A stretch of DNA of 37,328 nucleotides from Byssochlamys sp. IMV 00236 (lineage: Eukaryota > Ascomycota > Eurotiomycetes > Eurotiales > Thermoascaceae): assembly GCA_001931875.2 (NCBI GenBank), contig MSJH02000086.1, forward strand, positions 1-37,328. The letters are read 5' to 3'. A program made the translations under genes and the position numbers. Below are positions 10,976 to 20,993 of this stretch, in pieces. The notes under the pieces were generated by a model that saw nothing but the letters and a program-made list of their open reading frames with translations, ran no database searches and was not told the DNA's origin. The number at the start of each line of letters is the position of its first letter. The first letter of the stretch is position 1.

Positions 10976-12159
10976 ATGCACACATTTCCCTATAGTATAA
11001 GAGCTCGTATTCCAAGATCAAACATACGGTATACAGTATCTCGTATGATTTCAACGTAAATAAGTCATATCAAACAGTGTCCTTCTTTTTCTACCTCTTT
11101 TCTTTTCTTTTTTTCTAAATTCGACTCTTAGATCATTAACCATTTCTCAAGCTAATTCAGAGACTCTACAAGTTTCTTCAACAAAGGATACCGAAAAGGA
11201 AGCAAAGCAACTGGAAAAACAAAGAGAGATATTATTAAAGCGACAACTGAAAGCTGAATTCAGTGTCCTTCTCCAGGATCTACCACAGCTAACCTATCCA
11301 AAACATTATAAAGTAGAATGCATTAATACCGAAGACAAGGTCAATACCACTTTACGAGAGTTTCTAAAGAGTCAACAAGGCGATGTGTTTGGAGTTGATT
11401 TCGAATGGCCACCTACGTTTATAAAGGGCCAACCAGAGAAAAAGATATCCCTCGTTCAGATATGCTCTTCCAATGCAATTTTACTAGTTCAAACAACAAG
11501 AATGAAATGTAATTATATGTTTGGAACTGATTCTTTGATGGAGTTGAATTAACTTATTGACATTAGCATTTCCTAAAGAACTACAGAGATTTTTTGAAGA
11601 TAGAGATTTGCTTAAAACAGGTGTAAATATTAGAATGGACGGATTGAAGCTACATCGTGATTTTGGAATCAAGACAAATGGATTAGTAGAGCTCATGTCA
11701 TTTGCCAATGCATCCAAATTACCTGAAGTGAAAAAATACCACATGAGGTCATTAAGAGCATTGACTGCCTTTTTTGTAAGCTACTCTTTGAAGTAGATCA
11801 GTTCCTATAACTAATATTTATTTAGCTAAAACGACGCATGGCAAAAGGAGATGTCAGAATAAGTAATTGGGCAGTACGAAGCTTGACACCTAAACAGATC
11901 TCATATGCTGCCCTTGATGCATATGTAAGCTCAATCCTGTGCGAAGTATATATATTTTTAACCATCACCCTATTAGGCTTCATATCAGATATATCAAGCG
12001 ATAAAGAAGGAAGGAATAAAGGATATACCTATTATACACTTGGAGGATGTACATCTTTCACGACCAAAATCACTTGAAAAAAAAGAAAAAAAACAAGAAA
12101 AGCAAACGACAATAGAAAAGACATTGATTGTAAATAAAGATGATATATATAAACTGTAA
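10976..12159 (+). CDS. WRN-type DEDDy 3'-5' exonuclease, possibly mitochondrial
   Basis: Join 10976-11028, 11132-11508, 11567-11775, 11826-11924, 11977-12159, giving 306 residues. The three exonuclease motifs of the RNase D/WRN class are present: motif I VDFEW (D107, E109), motif II GVNIRMD (D168), and motif III SYAALDAY (Y240, D244). Lengths and spacings fit a stand-alone Werner-exonuclease domain with no helicase. Splicing at 11925-11976 continues motif III as ASYQIYQAIKKEG, as in family members, and removes a hydrophobic read-through. Exon 1 (MHTFPYSIRARIPRSNIR) is Arg-rich and free of acidic residues, like a mitochondrial presequence. It is joined through a 103-base intron, the longest of this gene, so exon 1 is the least certain part. 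The C-terminus is Lys/Glu-rich. Its likely role is 3' end trimming in DNA repair or replication. Confidence 0.88.
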
Positions 12160-12301
12160 AGTGTCAATCTCACTCATATTTATAGAAACCATCCAATACA
12201 CAGTGGCGACCTTCTTCTACAGTGGTTGTCTTGAAAAAGACGACATAAATAAATAACCCAGTTATTTTTTATTTTTTGCTTTCTTTTTTATTTTCTATTT
12301 T

Positions 12302-14975
12302 ATGGTTGAAGCCAGTATACCAAAGTATTACACACTTGAAGAAAAGGAATATATTGCACCTTATTACACTGTGCGAGATGATTATCAACATTATCAATCC
12401 TTAAATACACCCATTGTTATTGATAATGGTAACATTTAAACATTTCATGTGAATCATATTGACTTTTTTTTTTTGAAAAAAGGATCTAAACAATGCAGAG
12501 CCGGTTGGGCTACGGAAAAACTTCCTTCGCGTAAAATATTGACAGCTTTACATAAAAGCGAGTTTTCCTAATACGAACTTTTTAGTTGTCTTTGATAATG
12601 TCGTTTCAAAATATAAAGATCGTCGACTCAACACCAATACTTTGGCTGTTGGAATGGATGCCTTGGCGGATCCAGCAGCTAAATCAAATGCTCGTTCACC
12701 ATTTGATGCTAATGTTGTTTGTGATTTTGAAAAGATGGTATTTTACTATTTTTTTTAAGATACAAGAAACTGATCAAGATATAGGAAAATGTCTTGGATT
12801 ATATATTTTTACTGTTGGGTATAAACACGTCGAGCATACAACATCCTATCATCATGACAGAGGCTGTTTGTAATCCAAGTTATAGTCGAAACTGTGAGTA
12901 TATATATGTGTGTGTATATGAAGGGTAAATGTACTAAAGGCGGACTGATAGTGATGAACGAACTTTTGTTTGAAGGATACAGAGTGCCTTCAGTTGCTTA
13001 TGGTATAGATTCGTTATTCAGCTACTATGCAAATAATGGAACTAAGGATGACGGCGGTATAATCATATCTTCAGGAAATACATCAACCCATATTATTCCA
13101 ACCATTGGAGGCAGAGGTATACTTTCTAAAACAAAACGGTTAGTATATTGGAACGCTTTTAAAGGAATTGTCATCTTATCATATATTCACATATAGAATC
13201 AACTATGGAGGCACACAAGCTACAGACTACATGTTAAAGTTGATGCAGCTCAAGTATCCTACATTTCCAACCAAGATGACAGCCGGACAGGCAGAAGATC
13301 TTGTCCGTACACATACATTTGTTGCCAAAGATTATCAAGAGGCATTGAAACGAATAGAAGATAGAAACACGTTTCAAGAGATAGATAGAATCATTCAGTT
13401 CCCTTTTACCGCACCCATTGTGGAAGAAAAATCTGCAGAAGAGTTAGCAAGACAGGCAGCTAAGAGGGAAGAAAATGCGCGAAGACTACGTGAATCAGCA
13501 GCTCGATCTCGATTAGAAAAAGTAAGACAAAAGTAGACAAAAAATACACTAAATATTAACCCATTTATCTTGCAGTTGGTCGCTCGTGAACAACAATATG
13601 AAGCATTTACCAATTTGAAAAATGCCAAAGGAACAATAAAGAAAGCAGATTGGCTTGTAAGATACAAGAAAAAAAAAAAAAGATACATAACTGATTTACT
13701 TTTTAAAAAGGCTCAATTAAAAGAGGCAGGTTTTAAGGATGAATCTGATTTGGATGATACGATCAAACAGCTGGATACTGCAATCCAAAGAGCACGAAAT
13801 AAGGAACTGGGTATTGAAGAGAATGAAGAAAAGGAACCACCAGCAACAGACTTGATTAATATTCCAGACGATCAGTTGGATGAAGCAGGAAAAAAGGAAA
13901 AGAAAAAACAAAAGTTAATGAAGGCAAACTACGATGCTCGTCAGCGAGCTAAAAAGGCTAAGGAAGAGGCTAGACTCAAGGAAGAAGAGGAAGCGAGACT
14001 GGAAGAACAGAAACGTAAAGAAGACCCTGCAGGCTGGGTTCAGTCTATCAAAGAAAAGAGACAACAGGTGATTGATCGATTAAAGAAAAGAAAACGATTA
14101 GCTTCAGAGCTGGCAGATCGAAGAAGTCGCGCTTCACAACTTCGTATGAAGTCCATCGCTAATTTAGCAAGCGATAGTCCAACATCAAAACGTAGAAGAA
14201 AAGGAGCTGAAGAAGATACGTTTGGACAGGATGATGAAGATTGGGCTATTTATAGAGAAATTGTAAGCATTCAAACCCTCCAAAAAAAAAGACGATCTCC
14301 TAATTATTGTTAAACTGTAGAGTCGAGAAGATGAGTCTGATGAAGAAGAGGAAGATATGTCACAGTTGAATCAGTATGAATCTTTACTTTTACAATATGA
14401 TCCCGACTTTTTGCCTGAGCATCTGTATGAATCCATGTCATCACCCACAAATACGTTAATCCATCTCTTAACACGAGGTATGTATCCTCCTTGGGATCCT
14501 ACAGATATAGCACAAAGCTATCAGCTTCATGTAAATGTCGAACGCGTTCGAGTGCCTGAAGTCTTGTTTCAACCCAACATCATTGGCTTGGATCAAGCTG
14601 GTTTGATAGAAACAGTGAATGATATTGTGAAAACCTTTGATGTGAATCAAAGGCAAAAGATAATGCAGGTAAGAGAAATATATGAAAAGGATTACCTTTT
14701 TTTAATTGTTTGCTATATAGAATATATTCCTTACAGGTGGCTATAGCCAAGTACCTGGTTTATCTGATAGAATTCATGCATCATTACAATCCATTTATCC
14801 TGTAAACACAAACATTACTGTCAAAAGGGCCAAGAATCCATTATTGGATGCATGGAGAGGAGCAGCCATGTTTGGTCAAGACAATACAAATAAGCAGTAT
14901 TTTGTAACAAGAAAGGAATATGAAGAGTACGGCTCTGATTATCTCAAAGAACATGGCTTGGGTAACATAAATTAA
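12302..14975 (+). CDS. ARP5: Actin-related protein 5, INO80 chromatin-remodelling subunit
   Basis: Ten exons: 12302-12428, 12483-12530, 12586-12737, 12785-12893, 12952-13138, 13197-13521, 13576-13656, 13711-14262, 14321-14668, 14721-14975; 727 residues. The actin fold is split as in Arp5. The N-terminal part carries VIDNGSKQCRAGWATE (nucleotide loop), TEAVCNPSYSR, and VPSVAYGIDSLFSYY. A long charged coiled-coil insertion (KEEARLKEEEEARLEEQ and similar) follows, then the C-terminal part HVNVERVRVPEVLFQP, IIGLDQAGL, TGGYSQVPGL. Arp5 with Ies6 couples the INO80 motor to nucleosome sliding in the nucleus. Nearly all boundaries are fixed by conserved sequence on both sides. Intron 7 (13657-13710) is 54 bases long and has no stop, so the frame also stays open if it is kept. 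The next gene starts about 300 bases downstream. Confidence 0.95.
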
Positions 14976-15276
14976 AATTCTTTTTTTTAATATTCAACTG
15001 TGTATGTCGCTTGTAAGAAAAAGCTCTTTGAGTGAAATATTTTCATTTAAGCATCTAAAAGAAATAACAATAATAAAAAACTCAAATATAAACATAGGTT
15101 TGTCTTTGCTTATAAATGCTTTCTTAATGGTCTAATTCGTTTTTACTGGGGATGCAGATTCAATCACCATTTATATATCCAAGCCAACCTGTCCTTTACA
15201 AACATATCCGCTTAAACGTTCACATTATGAAAACAAGAAGCGTAGAGGAATTGTATATTGCAAAGATTGTCAGACG

Positions 15277-15907
15277 ATGGAAGCAATGAAGAAAATGATG
15301 GAGAATCAACAAGACACTTTTATTTTACTCTTATTAGCCGGCTTTCCTGATTTCCCCAAGGAAGAGAACGGCGGTATTTTATATATCCTGCTTTATCCAT
15401 CTGCGTACGTAACAGCATCGACCAAACTAAATATGGCATGGTCACGGCGTATGTGGACCCTTGCGTCAGAGGCAGATCGCATCGCATTCACAGGTGTGTA
15501 CTATTCAGTCTTGGGAGGGGCGTATTGTTCATTAGGTAAACAGAATGCACAATATGCGTACAAAGCAAGTGAGTTGGCCATACGACAGATACAGCTGGCG
15601 AGAAAGTTGAGGGACCCGATACTGGAATGTAAATGTTGGCTGTATTTTGCAGAGGATTTGATTCAGTTGAAGAGGTTTAAAAAGGCTCAAAAGATCATCA
15701 CATACCAGAAACGGTTTATTGAGTTAATACAGAATGATGTGGTAAGTGCAAGTAGAAAGAGAGAAGGTCATAAAAGCAATTAGATGTGTAACATGTTGCT
15801 AGTTATCGAGTATGCTTGATTCTGTTACTGTGAAAATGAAAACAGGCTTATGTCGAGATTCAAGAGAGAATTTTTATTTAACTAATAATAAAGACAAAGT
15901 TTATTAA
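15277..15907 (+). CDS. TPR-like helical protein of unknown function (5' end uncertain)
   Basis: Modelled as 15277-15741 plus 15803-15907 (donor GTAAGT; 61-base intron). I do not recognise the family. The core is helical and looks like two TPR-type repeats: FTGVYYSVLGGAYCSLGK with AYKASELAIRQ, then CKCWLYFAEDLIQLKRFKKA. An upstream frame in a different register starts at ATG 15152 (MQIQSPFIYPSQPVLYKHIR...) and stays open to a TGA at 15287. It reads more like a natural N-terminus than the sequence before 15277 in the main frame. No canonical intron joins the two well; the best I can find uses a pyrimidine-rich acceptor at 15359-15360 with a weak donor. A frameshift, an unusual splice or a separate start are all possible. 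The 3' exon contains an AATAAA-like string and is also tentative. Confidence 0.5.
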
Positions 15908-15939
15908 ATAATGGTATCTAAGGCAAGAAGTTATAGTGA

Positions 15940-16968
15940 TTACATTAGTATACATTTATCATTTGAGGCCTCCCTAGGATTATGCAATGTAGTCGCTTTC
16001 TTTCTTTTCACTTGTTGAGGTTTGGGCTTTTCAGAAACAATCTGTGGTTGCTGTGGTTGCTGTGCTGACAGCATCATGGGAGGAACCAAGTAATATCCAG
16101 CATGGTTCACTGGCGGCATCATCGCGTAAGGCTGTTGTACCATATAAACCGGTTGTGGCATAACTGCTGAAACAGGTGCTACGGCTATTGTTTCATTTGA
16201 AGATTTACTTGCATCTGCGCTAATCGCTTGCTTCTGAGGTACTCTCTTTATGATGACCGTACCAGGTCGATGTGGTTGTGTTGAAACTTTCTTTTTTTCA
16301 GCATGTGCTACTGGCTTCCGTTTGGGCGTTTTGAATGCCATCGGGCGTTTTGGCTTTTTAGCTCTTATGGATGCAACCTTGTGCTGTTTCAGGCTTTGTT
16401 CTTCTTGACCCTTCTTTGACTTCCACCACTCATTTGGTCTATCTTCACGCGGCTTCCAGAAACTAGGCTGTCTTTGGATCTGTGGTCGCTCCTGTTGTAC
16501 CTGGCTAGGCTCTAATGGCTCTTGTGATGGATTCGATTTGGCCAAAGGCACTTTCAAAGGCTTTTTGGCCGACTTGAACTCCTTTTTTTTTCGGCTTAGC
16601 TTTCTAGACAATGTATCACGCAGAAAGCTTTTTTGCTGCTTGATGGGAGAGGAAGGAAGAGAAGGAGGAATAGGAGAAGTAGGAGCAGGAGGCAAGATAA
16701 TACTCTTGGAGTCCAGGCTAGACACATCAACATGTGTGCTAGGTACCAGATCAGATTGTGGCGATTTAATTACCGGAGAAAACGCATTTTCGATTGATCG
16801 ATTGGATAAAGAGGGTGAAAGAATAGGAGTTTGATCGATTGATTTGCAAAGTAACGGAGATGCTGACCAGTCGGAAATAGGAGATGATAGTAGTTGATTT
16901 TGTTTGGCATTTTCAAAGACTCTACAGAGTAATTCATCCGTGTACTGTTCATAGCTATCCACTTGCAT
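15940..16968 (-). CDS. Disordered Ser/Pro/Lys-rich protein ending in a CaaX prenylation box
   Basis: A single-exon frame of 342 residues from ATG 16968. An in-frame ATG at 17022 would add 18 residues, but 16968 follows an A-rich leader and is preferred. It has no recognisable domain. The N-terminus has a short helix-like part (SYEQYTDELLCRVFENAKQ), followed by Ser-Pro-rich sequence with several SP sites, a strongly basic middle (LSRKLSRKKKEFKSAKK and similar), a Trp-containing patch (PSFWKPRED, NEWWKSKKG), and a hydrophobic Pro/Met/Tyr-rich segment (YMVQQPYAMMPP). A KRKK cluster lies near the C-terminus and the last four residues are CILM. C-aliphatic-aliphatic-Met is a good farnesylation signal, so membrane anchoring is predicted. 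It is convergent with the TPR-like gene. The function is unknown. Confidence 0.75.
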   Translation of the reverse strand: MQVDSYEQYTDELLCRVFENAKQNQLLSSPISDWSASPLLCKSIDQTPILSPSLSNRSIENAFSPVIKSPQSDLVPSTHVDVSSLDSKSIILPPAPTSPIPPSLPSSPIKQQKSFLRDTLSRKLSRKKKEFKSAKKPLKVPLAKSNPSQEPLEPSQVQQERPQIQRQPSFWKPREDRPNEWWKSKKGQEEQSLKQHKVASIRAKKPKRPMAFKTPKRKPVAHAEKKKVSTQPHRPGTVIIKRVPQKQAISADASKSSNETIAVAPVSAVMPQPVYMVQQPYAMMPPVNHAGYYLVPPMMLSAQQPQQPQIVSEKPKPQQVKRKKATTLHNPREASNDKCILM

Positions 16969-18153
16969 TTTTTTTATATGAAAAAGAAGGGATAAGCCTG
17001 TCTTTATTTTTTTTTCCTTCATAAATCAATAAAGTATACTTATTAGGAAAATCGTAAACAATGCAAATGTTCACCATTTTTGGTAGCTCTGTTCTTTTCA
17101 TGACATCTCTAATGCAACAAATGGTTTATCGTTCATTAATTATATTTTCTTTGTGAGTGACTCTTTGTTTTTTATTAAGAGAAAAAGAGAAAGGGCAGAT
17201 GAAATATATATGAGCAAAATTCTATTCCTATATTCTATTGTAGAAACTTATATATATTCTCAAGTGTGGTTGATTAATCAGAATGAATCGTCTGTCGTTC
17301 CAAGGCAATCCTGATTGGCTCCAAATGCTGTCAACCGCGTCTTGTTTTCCTTATAAATTTAATACAATTTTTCAATCACTTCACGCTATTGATAAATTGT
17401 CAGGTTTGTTGTAAGTACGAATAGGGAAGCGGTGATTATTAAAGATGAGAATAAAATCTTGCCTCACCAGACAAAAAGAACACCAGAAAGTAAGCCGAAG
17501 ATCTTGATTGACTTGATCCCTATTTTAAACTGATCCATGTCTTGCCCTGAGTTAAGATTGATGATAAGGCTTTGCCATTATGGGACATTTGACTCGAAAA
17601 ATGAACGTCCTAGAGATTTTAGCTGATTGTTCTAAGTAAAATTGTTCTACTACTACTTCTGAATTTCACTTTTAAGAATGACCATACTTCATGTTTGAAT
17701 TTAAAACAAGTGGAATACAAATGTAAACATAATAAAGGTGGATCTTGTGAATGTCTTTTTAATGATTCTACATGGAATTGTAATAACAATACTCTCTCTT
17801 TGGTGTTCTAATTTACACTCTTCTCTTGGTGAACAAACAGACTATGAATACATGTCAGCAACATTGAGTGATGCCAACATTTTTAATCGTTATTCTGATT
17901 TACTTATGTTGGAAAGTTTGTTGTGAATGAGGCTCAGTTAATTGACCAACTGAACTCTGATCTGCTACAGCAGACGCCATGCATTTCTTTCAACACGCAA
18001 TTCAAAAAAAAGAAAAACAAAGGTTTCTTATACTAAAAATAGAATGCTCATGTGGATCAACAACTATTACACCCTGACACCTGTTTCAACTTTCTGCATG
18101 AATGCCATTTATTAATAATAAAAGAAAAAGATACATATAATATACATTAAAAT
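16969..18153. other. Spacer between CaaX protein gene and bZIP gene
   Basis: About 1.2 kb, AT-rich, containing the promoter of the CaaX gene and the 3' end of the bZIP gene. A 62-codon plus-strand frame (17738-17926) has no family likeness and no good start context. I see no gene or repeat here. Confidence 0.6.
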
Positions 18154-19183
18154 TTACTTGGGATGAGGTGGTAGTGGAGGTTGAATGATAGAGATGTTGT
18201 TGATATATTCATAAGGTGGTTGACCCAAAGAAGGTAAACCAGGTATTGGTCTATTTAAAGCATTCTGAATGGCTTGTTGATTGATAGGACAATCTTTATG
18301 TGCCATCAAGAGTGTCTTTAAATTGATCAATTCTTCACGTAATGCATTCGCTTGCAAGTGATATTGTTCATTATCTGCTGTTAAATATTCCACTTTGGCT
18401 TGTAGATTCTGCAACCATTGCTTCTTTCTTTGTCTACATTTTAAAGCAGCTTGTGTTTTTTATTAGAAAGGCGTGACCTAAGGAATTTCTTTTTTTCTAT
18501 TTACCAATTCTATTTCTTTCTAAAAAGTTCTTTCGTTTGATTTCATCTTCTATTGTTGTTGCCTCTTTGATCGTATTCTTTCTTGCTCTCTTCGCTGGCT
18601 TCTTTGATTCTTCTGATTGTGGTTTATTATCAAATGTATTATAAAATGTTGTAGCGGACTGTTTGTTATTAGCATTTCCTATGACACACAAAAAAAGTAA
18701 GAAATTCATGCAAATGGGATTAAAGCAGTCCATTTTCTTACTTGTTGTATCCAACATAGGATCAGGTATTATTCTTTCTGGTGGGAGGGGCATAATTTCA
18801 GCTGCCTTTGTTGCACCTTCAAAACTCTGCTCAAATGGATTTGGCTCTTCTTCAAGTTTAGTTGTCGGTAATTTCGCATAGGTCGGAGGTAATACGGCTT
18901 CTTCGGTATTTTCAGTTGAAGTATTTGAAGTGGTCAATTCTATCATACCTTTGCTTATTAGCAATTTTTTCTTTTTTTTTTTTTCTTTTTTATTATTATT
19001 AATACCGGGCATATTGGACGTTGTTGTTGTGGTTGTTACTGCTGCTGCTGCTGTTGTTGTGGTTATACTAGATCGTCTATTATTATTATTGTTATTAAGC
19101 AATAGTAACTTGTCCTGTTCAGGGTAAATGCAGGTAGTTGCATTTTGTTTGCATAAAATAGGATCATTGATGGAAGTAATCAT
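18154..19183 (-). CDS. ATF/CREB-family bZIP transcription factor (Atf1/Sko1-like)
   Basis: Complement of join 18154-18449, 18505-18678, 18742-19183, giving 303 residues. The N-terminus is low-complexity (poly-Asn, poly-Thr, poly-Lys). A conserved EEPNPFEQSF segment (about 112-121) matches the homology block seen in fungal Atf1-type factors upstream of the bZIP. The basic region contains ERNRIAALKCRQRKKQW (N-x7-R class) at about 201-217, followed by a leucine zipper to about 245 and a Pro-rich tail. The intron at 18450-18504 splits the codon after NRI, as the conserved sequence demands. Such factors bind CRE-type TGACGT sites and are targets of stress MAP kinases; a Hog1 homologue lies in this window. 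Intron 1 (18679-18741) is 63 bases with no stop, so retention would insert a hydrophobic 21-residue stretch. Confidence 0.9.
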
Positions 19184-19263
19184 GTTTATTCGATATTTTC
19201 TGGTAAAGAAAAAAAAAAGAAACAGAAAAAAAAAGAAAAAAGGTATGTGAAACCTCTTTTGGT

Positions 19264-19295
19264 ACCTTAATATATACTTTCTATTATGTCACGTG
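19264..19295 (-). promoter_or_regulatory. bZIP gene promoter: TATA-like element and CACGTG box
   Basis: Upstream of the bZIP ATG there is a TATATATTAA-like element (around 19268-19277 on the minus strand) and the palindrome CACGTG at 19290-19295, about 107 bases before the start. CACGTG is the core of bHLH sites (Cbf1/Pho4/USF class) and is also bound by some bZIPs. Confidence 0.45.
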
Positions 19296-20321
19296 AGCGA
19301 TAGTTTTGTGGTGGTTAATCATTTATCCATATTGTTGTAAGCCGTACCGCGCGCCAATGCCCAAGTTGTAGATCGACAAAAATAGAAATTCGTATGTGTT
19401 TGATGTATTTGCGCTCGATGATAAATTAAACGCTCTATTCACAGGAAAAGGTGTCATTTTGCAGGCCCAATTGCACCTTTACTTCCTGTATGTGCCGATA
19501 GATGCTCTCTTTATGCTTGTCCTTTCAAGTATGATACTCTAGAGGATAGTTTCATGACTCAGTATCTTCAAAACTACTCTTTAATGACTAATAGATGACA
19601 TGTATCTATATGTCTTTTGTGTCATTCAATTCATTAGAAGCATTATTGCTGTACTATTTTTTGTCTCGGGTAGTTTTCTAGAGGCAGATTACGATCGTGC
19701 CCGAGACTCCCTTTCTGCACGCTATTTGCTCATATGGCTTGGTACATTGAATGCTATACCTCGTTTTTTCCTTTATCTTTTCTTCTTGATGAATTTTATA
19801 CACGTTTTCAAATTAGGGTGCATAGGCTCTTTAAATGTCTAGTGATCGATTCTTTGATCAATCCTTCAAGAGGTTGAACCAGCTTCAGGATGAGAGCTTT
19901 CCAAAGACGTTTCGATCCGCAGGGGGGAGGGCACCTCCTTTACTATTTCTATCCAGGAGTTTCTTCAGTTTTCTCTTTGTCTTTCTTTCATCTTACCTTT
20001 TTTGCTCCTGTTCTTGAAATCTATTGTTGCTGTTTTACTTGATTTCGACTAAATAAAGATTTTTATTTATAGAGTTTAAGTGAAACCTGCTATCATGACC
20101 GACATTACCATGCACTCAAACTTGATTTAGAATAATATCTGAGCAGTTTCTTTTTACATTAAGCAAGTTAGTTACGACAATGCTCTTTACCACTCTTCAT
20201 ATCCACAGTTACAAAGCTACCTTGTTCAGAGATACCAAATGAAACTCCGATAACTGAAGGAGACTCTAAATTTTTCACTGTTGATTGATTTTTTTTTTTT
20301 CACTTGACATTAATCGCTCAA
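19296..20321. other. Spacer with coding-like islands of unknown origin
   Basis: About 1 kb with no gene I can assemble. Three islands (about 19440-19530, 19680-19770, 19820-19945) are less AT-rich than their surroundings. They are preceded by acceptor-like strings (ttcacag, ttttctag, aaattag). The middle one reads EADYDRARDSLSARYLLIW in the plus direction. A short divergent transcript, a decayed gene or a transposon relic are possible. I could not choose. Confidence 0.4.
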
Positions 20322-20899
20322 ATGACTGAACCAACGCCCACAGCAGACAATAGTAATATCCAGCCTCATCCTTCCTCCTTAACATCCAGTTCGAGTACTC
20401 CAAAGCAAGAGACACAAGAGACACCAAAACGTGAGAGAACGATGGCTGAATTTCTTGCCTTGATGGATAATTATGCACCCATTGTAAACGCAAGAGAAAA
20501 CATATTGACAACATAAACTGATATCTTTCTCTTTGATAGATACCAGATGCAGTAACTGACTATTATCTAAGCAAATCTGGCTTTGATTGTGATGACGTTC
20601 GAATGTAAGATTATATTATACATCTTTGATCTTTTTACTTATCCCGCAACATATAGCAAACGTCTATTAGCACTTGCCACGCAAAAATTCATTGCAGATA
20701 TTGCAACAGACGCATTTCAGCATTGTAAAGTAAGGCAATCTGGTAACAGAAAGACAGGAAAGGTATATTAGAAATAATAGTGTTGAATGTATATTGATGA
20801 TATTGGTAGGAGCGTAAGACTGTATTGACTATGGAAGATCTTTCAGCTGCTTTAGCTGAATATGGTGTCAATGTCAAAAAGCCTGAATACTACTCTTAG
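20322..20899 (+). CDS. TAF10: TFIID/SAGA subunit TAF10
   Basis: Join 20322-20483, 20540-20604, 20657-20762, 20810-20899, giving 140 residues. It has a short disordered Thr/Ser/Pro-rich N-terminus, then the histone-fold domain: MAEFLALMDNYAPI, IPDAVTDYYLSKSGF, LLALATQKFIADIATDAFQH, and the C-terminal helix region LTMEDLSAALAEYGVNVKKP that defines TAF10. It pairs with TAF3 or TAF8 in TFIID and with SPT7 in SAGA. A fully conserved Lys-rich loop (about 105-115) falls between two exons. The start is the ATG right before the Thr/Pro-rich part; an upstream TTG-initiated extension is not credible. The next gene starts only 94 bases downstream on the same strand. Confidence 0.95.
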
Positions 20900-20993
20900 C
20901 TATTGGACTTTGTTTGTACATAGATTTATATAAACCCCCCCCTCTCATCTCAATAAATCATCATTTTCTTTATTCTCTTTCTTTTTATTTTGG

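Noticed and set aside
11925..12077. Read-through C-terminus of the exonuclease (SSILCEVYIFLTITLLG)
   Set aside because: A GTAAGC donor and an ATTAG acceptor remove it and restore the family sequence after motif III.
16969..17022. Upstream ATG of the CaaX gene
   Set aside because: It would add a Lys-rich 18-residue leader made from the A-rich 5' region; the second ATG has a better context. It is kept only as an alternative.
17738..17926. 62-codon plus-strand frame with a hydrophobic start
   Set aside because: Weak hydrophobicity from T-rich DNA, no conserved motif, and no promoter or splice context.
20930..20945. C-run after TAF10 as a regulatory element
   Set aside because: It is a short homopolymer in the 3' flank with no further support.
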